Source of the DNA: JAFGTX01 sp942492225
GTDB taxonomy: Bacteria; Bacillota; Clostridia; Peptostreptococcales; Acidaminobacteraceae
Assembly: GCA_942492225.1 (NCBI GenBank)
Contig: CALODS010000045.1
Span: 1 to 11,774, forward strand
DNA length: 11,774 bases
Reading direction: 5' to 3'
The position numbers and the translations under genes were made by a program. Shown piece after piece: positions 7,530-11,774 of this stretch. The notes below the pieces were generated by a model that saw nothing but the letters and a program-made list of their open reading frames with translations, made no database searches and was not told the DNA's origin. Each line of letters starts with the position of its first letter. Position 1 is the first letter of the stretch.

Positions 7530-7593
7530 ATTATATCTTATTTCTAACTGTTCTAAAATATAGTTGACTGTTCTAGTTCGAACTTACTATAAT
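7530..7593. promoter_or_regulatory. Divergent promoters with direct repeats between thpR and msrC
   Basis: On the plus strand TTGACT (7564-7569) and TATAAT (7588-7593), 18 nt apart, form a good promoter for the sulfoxide reductase gene. On the minus strand TATAAT (7535-7530) serves thpR, with only a poor -35 at about 7553-7558. A 9-bp direct repeat ACTGTTCTA occurs at 7547-7555 and 7567-7575, exactly 20 bp apart, each copy touching one -35 region. A palindrome AGTTCGAACT (7575-7584) lies in the plus-strand spacer. Promoter on the plus strand is well supported; the operator role is inferred. Confidence 0.6.
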
Positions 7594-7620
7594 AAAAGAA
7601 ATATTTTATGGAGGTTCCAG

Positions 7621-8130
7621 ATGTTAAAAGAAATTAGTGATCTTACATTTAAAGATAAAACACAATTGTATAATTTTATGAAAATGCGTTTAACTGCACT
7701 TATTGGAGAAGAAAAGGATTGGTTAGCAAATCTTTCAAATGCAGCTGCTCTCATGTGGCAACTCTTAGATGATATCAACTGGTCAGGATTTTATCTTATC
7801 AAAGGGGATAAGCTCGTTTTAGGTCCTTTCCAAGGAAAACCAGCGTGTGTCAACATAGAAATTGGCAAAGGTGTTTGTGGAACTGCCGCCGAAACAATGG
7901 AAGCACAACTCGTTAAAAACGTACATGACTTTCCTGGACACATCGCTTGTGACAGTGCTTCTAATTCTGAAATAGTATTGCCTATTATTGTTAACAACAA
8001 AGTTGTCGGTGTTTTAGATATTGATAGTCCACTTCTAAATAGATTCGACGAAGAAGATTTGGAAGGTTTAAAGAAATTTGTAGCCATTCTTGTTAAATAT
8101 GTTGATTTTGACAGTGCACTGAATAGATAA
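7621..8130 (+). CDS. msrC: Free methionine-(R)-sulfoxide reductase (GAF-domain fRMsr)
   Basis: This 169-residue single-domain GAF protein should reduce free L-methionine-(R)-sulfoxide to methionine in the cytoplasm, using thioredoxin-type thiols. The three family cysteines are present: C76 in GPFQGKPAC, C86 in GKGVCGTA, and C110 in FPGHIACDSASNSE, along with the characteristic WSGFYL stretch at 54-59. The start is the ATG at 7621, with GGAGG (7610-7614) 6 nt upstream. A longer reading from a TTG at 7564 is rejected because that codon is part of the -35 box and the added residues would span the promoter. The gene is monocistronic and ends in a hairpin terminator. It lies tail to tail with a probable methionine/alanine importer operon, so both genes may feed the methionine pool (inference). 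Confidence 0.93.
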   Translation: MLKEISDLTFKDKTQLYNFMKMRLTALIGEEKDWLANLSNAAALMWQLLDDINWSGFYLIKGDKLVLGPFQGKPACVNIEIGKGVCGTAAETMEAQLVKNVHDFPGHIACDSASNSEIVLPIIVNNKVVGVLDIDSPLLNRFDEEDLEGLKKFVAILVKYVDFDSALNR

Positions 8131-8155
8131 AGGCTAGCTCATCGAGCTAGCCTTT
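8129..8155. terminator. Strong hairpin terminator between convergent msrC and metS
   Basis: A perfect 12-bp inverted repeat, AAAGGCTAGCTC (8129-8140) and GAGCTAGCCTTT (8144-8155), has a 3-nt ATC loop and begins within the stop codon of msrC. The plus strand continues with a broken T-rich tail (ACTATTTTAAATTATTTT), so termination of msrC is the better supported role. The minus-strand tail is poorer but the stem could still stop the metS transcript. Confidence 0.8.
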
Positions 8156-8166
8156 ACTATTTTAAA

Positions 8167-8271
8167 TTATTTTGCTTCTTTTTTATTAAACGCTAAATTG
8201 ATTAAGTAAGTAAATCCCGTAAGATAAAAACCAATCAATACCGTCATCATTGCGATCGATGCTCCTGACAT
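8167..8271 (-). CDS. metS: MetS-like small subunit of a methionine/alanine importer (34 aa)
   Basis: This microprotein has 34 residues, beginning MSGASIAMMTVLIGFYLTG and ending in a basic tail NKKEAK. It has one membrane helix (about residues 5-27). It matches the MetS type of small subunit that accompanies MetP-like NSS transporters; in Corynebacterium, MetS is known to be needed for methionine and alanine uptake by MetP. Its ATG shares one base with the TAA stop of the transporter gene (TAATG, 8273-8269). An AAAGGAG site within the 3' end of that gene lies 10 nt upstream. Both features indicate translational coupling and co-synthesis. It is easily missed by gene callers because of its length. 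The length, single helix, position and overlap support the call strongly. Confidence 0.88.
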   Translation of the reverse strand: MSGASIAMMTVLIGFYLTGFTYLINLAFNKKEAK

Positions 8272-9764
8272 TATTCTGTCACTCCTTTCGATTCTGTTGG
8301 TAAAGCACCAGCTGTTTTATTTGCAAACAATTTGTTTGTTCCTACAGCAAATGCTAATAATATCGCCCACTGAAGAATGATCGTACCAACACTAAATACT
8401 TCTTTTGGATCTAACCAACTATCTGGATACCAAGTACTTGCTTGCCATAACCACCAGCCTGTTAGCACTACGAAAATTACTGGAATCATATAGATGCTAT
8501 ACGTCCACCACTTTGGTACTTTTAAATCAGACCAAGGTGCATTTATAACTTCTGTTCTAATTTTTTCTGGTCCATAATTAATAATTGCGATTGCAACAAA
8601 TAACCCACTGACTAATAATGCAACGCCCCATACCCAATCTTGATTGTCTAAAAAATTAAGACTATACGCTGATGGAATTCCTAATAAGAATCCACCACCA
8701 GTTACGCATAAAGTTGCTTTATGTCTACTAAGTCCTGCATCCATGAAACTTCTAACACCAACTTCTATCATTGGTAAAAGAGAAGAAAGTGCTGCAATTA
8801 TCATCGCTAAGAAAAATACCGCTGCTACAACTTGACCAAATGGCATTGTTGTAAATAATTGTGCCAAGTAGATAAATGTTAAACCTGAATTCCCAGCTGA
8901 CAATACTTCTTGAGCAAACGCCGCATTAGGTGATAAAGCAAAGATTGCACTCATAACCGTAACACCTGCAAGTAGTGCGCCTACGTTATTACCAAAGCCC
9001 ATAATTGCACAGTTACATGGAATATCCTCTTTCTCATGTGTATACACAGCATAAGTAATAATGAATCCCCAACCTGCACCAGTTGACCATGCACATTGCG
9101 TAAATGCTTCTAACCAAATTTTAGGATTAGATAACATGCTGAAATCTGGATTGAATAAATATTGTAGGCCTTGTAAAGCGCCTGGTAATGTAACAGCTCT
9201 TAAAAAAGCGCCTACTAATAAAATAAATAATGCCGGAATCATCACTTTACTTGCTTTTTCTATACCACCCGCAACACCTTTATAAATAATGATGGTTGCG
9301 ACTGACATTGACAAGAAGTGAAAAAGAATTGTTTCAGAAGGCGTTGTTGTAAATGTCGTCCAAAGCGCTTCCGTCATGCCTGTTGTAGAATCTGGGACAA
9401 ATGCACCTGTTAGTGCCAGTGTAAAGTATTTCATACACCATCCCATAACAACCGAATAATAAAACATAATAAGTAAACACACACCGACAATCCAAGTACC
9501 CATCCATGTGAATTTTTTGCCAAGAAAATCTCTAAATGCACCAATCGCACCATAACCCGTTTTCTTACCTATAACCATTTCTGCCATCAATAATGGAAGA
9601 CCCCACATGAATAATGCCACTGTCCATGCAATAATAAATGGTCCACCCCCGTTGGCAGCTGCCACTCTCGGGAATCTCCATATGTTTCCTGTACCTATTG
9701 CCATACCAATACTTGCTGCAATGAAGCCCCATCGGCTACTCCATTGTTCTTGTCCTTTACTCAA
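8271..9764 (-). CDS. Sodium-dependent amino acid transporter (NSS/SLC6 family, MetP-like)
   Basis: This is a 497-residue polytopic membrane symporter with the LeuT fold. Helix 1 carries the unwound sodium/substrate motif SIGMAIGTGNIWRFP at 18-32. With the start chosen here, G20, A22, N27 and R30 fall at the same positions as the LeuT sodium-site and gate residues. An NGGGPF stretch follows, and further hydrophobic helices fill the rest. I prefer the TTG at 9764-9762. A GGAGG Shine-Dalgarno (9772-9776) lies exactly 7 nt upstream, and the protein then begins MSKGQEQWSSRWGF, the usual NSS N-terminus. A GTG at 9791 would add nine residues spanning the ribosome site and a hairpin. The paired MetS-like gene makes methionine and/or alanine likely substrates, by analogy with MetPS; other hydrophobic amino acids remain possible. 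Confidence 0.9.
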   Translation of the reverse strand: MSKGQEQWSSRWGFIAASIGMAIGTGNIWRFPRVAAANGGGPFIIAWTVALFMWGLPLLMAEMVIGKKTGYGAIGAFRDFLGKKFTWMGTWIVGVCLLIMFYYSVVMGWCMKYFTLALTGAFVPDSTTGMTEALWTTFTTTPSETILFHFLSMSVATIIIYKGVAGGIEKASKVMIPALFILLVGAFLRAVTLPGALQGLQYLFNPDFSMLSNPKIWLEAFTQCAWSTGAGWGFIITYAVYTHEKEDIPCNCAIMGFGNNVGALLAGVTVMSAIFALSPNAAFAQEVLSAGNSGLTFIYLAQLFTTMPFGQVVAAVFFLAMIIAALSSLLPMIEVGVRSFMDAGLSRHKATLCVTGGGFLLGIPSAYSLNFLDNQDWVWGVALLVSGLFVAIAIINYGPEKIRTEVINAPWSDLKVPKWWTYSIYMIPVIFVVLTGWWLWQASTWYPDSWLDPKEVFSVGTIILQWAILLAFAVGTNKLFANKTAGALPTESKGVTE

Positions 9765-9780
9765 AATAAAACCTCCAACC

Positions 9781-9798
9781 TTGTTATTCACATAACAA
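9781..9798 (-). promoter_or_regulatory. Hairpin next to the transporter ribosome-binding site
   Basis: An inverted repeat, TTGTTAT and ATAACAA (7 bp, 4-nt loop), ends 4 nt before the GGAGG site of the transporter gene. In the mRNA it would stack against the ribosome site. It could modulate initiation at the weak TTG start or protect the 5' end; either role is inference. Confidence 0.35.
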
Positions 9799-9812
9799 TC
9801 CAGATTATTAAA

Positions 9813-9852
9813 AAATGCATTTATGTGTGCAATACACTAGAAATGCATTTAT
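9813..9852. repeat. Two copies of a palindromic 12-mer in the transporter leader
   Basis: AAATGCATTTAT occurs at 9813-9824 and 9841-9852, 28 bp apart. Its first ten bases (AAATGCATTT) form a perfect palindrome, so each copy could bind a dimeric regulator. They lie about 50-90 nt upstream of the transporter start, in the 276-nt gap up to the HD-GYP sequence. The rest of that gap is very AT-rich, with only weak promoter-like hexamers such as TTGAAA and TAACAT 17 nt apart on the minus strand (about 9890-9920). No riboswitch or T-box was recognised. Confidence 0.45.
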
Positions 9853-10008
9853 TAATATTCTGTAATTTTATGATCACTGCTTGTCTATAATGTTATCGCA
9901 TCGAAAACGTTATTTCAAGGTTTTTGAACTATTCTTATCATAATATTACGTTTTTTTAACATTATAAAAATATTATGTGTCTTTTTTGTAACATTTAGGC
10001 GAAAATTT

Positions 10009-10034
10009 ACGTCTTTGTAAAAAAACAAAGACGT
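10009..10034 (-). terminator. Hairpin after the HD-GYP coding sequence
   Basis: A perfect 10-bp inverted repeat, ACGTCTTTGT (10009-10018) and ACAAAGACGT (10025-10034), with a 6-nt loop, lies 6 nt beyond the stop of the HD-GYP frame. On the minus strand the stem is followed by AAATTTTCG, a short imperfect U-tract. Its place just after the gene supports a terminator, but the weak tail lowers certainty. Confidence 0.6.
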
Positions 10035-10040
10035 GAATAA

Positions 10041-11774
10041 TTAATCATTAATTGGAAAAGATACATATAATTTATAAAAAAGATCTTTATTACGCTGAAC
10101 AATATCCATTAAATCTGGATCAAAATGATTTCCTTGACCTGCCAATAATATTTCAAAGGATTCGTCGAAGTTTATTTTATCTTTATAAACTCTTTTTGAA
10201 GTTAATGCATCTAATACATCACCAATTGCCACAATTCTAGCGACAATAGGAATTTCCTTTCCTTTAAGACCTTCTGGGTAACCTTTGCCATCATATTTTT
10301 CATGATGGTATTTAACGATTTCTATCGCTTCTCTAAAAATATCATTGCCGATTCGATTTGATGATTTTCCCATCTCTTCAAGTATTTCAGCACCAATAAG
10401 CGGATGTGTTTTGATGATATCAAACTCTTCAGGTGTCAATTTACCATTTTTCAGCAATATTTTGTCAGGAATAGCGATCTTACCAACATCGTGAAGTGCG
10501 CTATATCTCGATATATTAAATAAAATCTTTTCGTTTATCACACCTTCAAATCGACCATCTTCATAAGCCAATTTTGCTATAAGTTCACAATATGATTTCA
10601 TCCGATCAATATGATCACCTGTATCAGTATCTCTAGATTCTACAAGAGTTGCAAATCCATTAATCGTTGATAAAATTAGATCTTCGTGTCTAAAACTTTT
10701 CTGTATTGATATCGCCAAATGATCCGCTACAAGTTTTAAAAATCCAACATGACTTTGATAATAAACATTTTTTTGAACAGATGAAAAAAATAAAAAGCCT
10801 ATGCATTCATCACCGACACAAAGTGGTGCCGTTAAACTAGATTGAATTCCTTCACTTAGTATTTTACTCGTTGAATCTGATCCTGGACGTTCTTTATAAT
10901 ACGATTCAAGATCATTGATAATTCTTACATTTCTTGAACGTGCCAAATCACTAAGCTTGTCTCGTTTATATCAATGGTATAATTACTCCCTAATTCAACT
11001 TTGCCATCGGTCATTAATTCCACTGCACGTACCTTTGTACCATGATCCGTAATAACAGATACCCCAATACGATTGTAGGGGATAAACCGTTGAAAGTTAT
11101 TATAAACAAATTCTATCACTTCGTGAAAATCGACAAATTCATTTATCTTAATATTGATACTTAACAAGGAATTAATTTGTGCCACGGTTTGATTATAATG
11201 ATTTACCAGTAATCCCAATTCGTTTTTACTTTTATAATCAATTTCTTCTGGATTATAACCTTCGGCATGATTCTGAATTGTTTGTGTGATATTTCTTAAT
11301 GGACGAATGATTCCATAGATGATGAAACCACATAAATAAAGTATAAACGTCCCTGAAAATATTCCTACGAGGTTGATTGCAGTTGAAACTCTCTTTGTGG
11401 TCTCTCTAACTCTTGATACAAAAAAAATTTTATTTTCTTCTAAAAGATCCCTCATCACCATCGTATTATTAGTAAGTTTTTTAAAAGCACTTTCTCGTTT
11501 CTCATAAACATTGAGATATACTGCATTCTTTTCCATGCTACTTAATGTTGATTCAAATGTAGATAGATGGTCTTGTATCACACGTTCATCCTTGTATTCT
11601 GAATCCGATATAATTTTTTTCTTTATATGATTGAAAACTCTGACTTCATCTTATTGCAAGTTGTCCACTTTTGTGAGCACGATATCTTTCATTATAGCTA
11701 TTCAAAATTTCACGTTGAAATATGTCAATAGCTCTTTCAACTTTCAATGTTGATGAAATAAAGCTATTATCGTC
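10041..11774 (-). pseudogene. Frameshifted membrane sensor: HAMP-GAF-HD-GYP phosphodiesterase (truncated by window edge)
   Basis: One gene is spread over three frames. Segment 1 (11774-11646) begins mid-protein as DDNSFISSTLKVERAIDIF, a helical extracytoplasmic sensor region, and stops at TGA after GQLAIR. Segment 2 continues it from about 11650 (DEVRVFNHIKKKI) through a membrane helix, a HAMP domain from IRPLRNITQ, and the first half of a GAF domain, ending at a TAA at 10925. Segment 3 resumes at about 10952 as SDLARSRNVRIINDLESYY, completes the GAF domain, and carries a full HD-GYP domain. There HDVGK, later KTHP and YHHEKYDGKGYP keep the metal and c-di-GMP hydrolysis residues. The second shift is explained by one missing base (SLSDLAR restored), the first by one extra or two missing bases. 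Initiation at the GTG of 11581 or the TTG of 10946 is unlikely, because coding sequence continues upstream of both. Intact relatives degrade c-di-GMP in response to signals. Confidence 0.8.

Noticed and set aside
7575..7584. LexA-type SOS box suggested by GTTCGAAC
   Set aside because: The half-sites are in the wrong order and lack the 4-nt spacer of the Gram-positive GAAC-N4-GTTC box.
7564..7620. TTG-initiated N-terminal extension of the methionine sulfoxide reductase
   Set aside because: The TTG is part of the -35 box and the extension covers the promoter; the ATG at 7621 has a good GGAGG site and fits the family length.
9765..9791. GTG start for the NSS transporter giving nine extra residues
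   Set aside because: The extra codons include the GGAGG site itself, which sits 7 nt before a TTG that yields the standard family N-terminus.
9900..9920. Possible catabolite-responsive (cre) site around GAAAACGTTATTTC
   Set aside because: Against the usual cre consensus it has about three mismatches at key positions, so it is not convincing.
10052..10240. Plus-strand open frame of 62 codons within the HD-GYP region
   Set aside because: It is antisense to the well-conserved end of the HD-GYP domain, with no ribosome site or family resemblance.
10925..10946. Two separate overlapping genes (HAMP-GAF half and GAF-HD-GYP half) instead of one broken gene
   Set aside because: The break falls inside a single GAF domain, and the putative TTG start of the second half is the leucine codon of the conserved DLARSR stretch.

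Overview
The window is AT-rich, with strong Shine-Dalgarno sites, closely packed genes and low-GC Gram-positive gene families. These include a NSS transporter with a MetS-type microprotein, an HD-GYP sensor and a CCG-domain Fe-S protein. This points to an anaerobic Bacillota/Clostridia-type chromosome. No rRNA, tRNA, CRISPR array, insertion sequence or phage gene was seen.

Layout. Positions 1-264 hold the 5' part of a DUF502 membrane protein (minus). Positions 403-1098 hold a small RluA-type pseudouridine synthase (plus). A bidirectional terminator (1190-1221) separates it from a six-gene minus-strand operon at 1222-6862. In transcription order this encodes a dual-CCG Fe-S protein, a lipoprotein binding protein, two ABC permeases, an ABC ATPase and a CDP-alcohol phosphatidyltransferase. 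The last five match, in order, the Escherichia coli ynjB-ynjC-ynjD-ynjF set, whose substrate is to my knowledge not established. Here YnjC is split into two proteins, the sulfurtransferase YnjE is absent, and a redox protein sits at the front. This is the most interesting system in the window: a binding-protein importer tied to a headgroup-transferase-type membrane enzyme and an Fe-S protein.

Next come thpR (RNA 2',3'-cyclic phosphodiesterase, minus, 6964-7503) and, divergently, a free methionine-(R)-sulfoxide reductase (plus, 7621-8130). Their shared intergenic region carries a 9-bp direct repeat near both predicted -35 positions. A strong hairpin terminator (8129-8155) then faces a two-gene minus-strand unit: a sodium:neurotransmitter-symporter-family transporter (8271-9764, TTG start) and a 34-residue MetS-like subunit overlapping it by one base (8167-8271). 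Methionine sulfoxide repair therefore lies next to a probable methionine/alanine importer.

The right end (10041-11774) is a minus-strand membrane sensor with HAMP, GAF and HD-GYP domains. Its coding sequence is broken by two frameshifts, near 11650 and 10952, and it runs off the window. It is either a decaying gene or a local sequence-error hotspot; every other gene in the window is intact.
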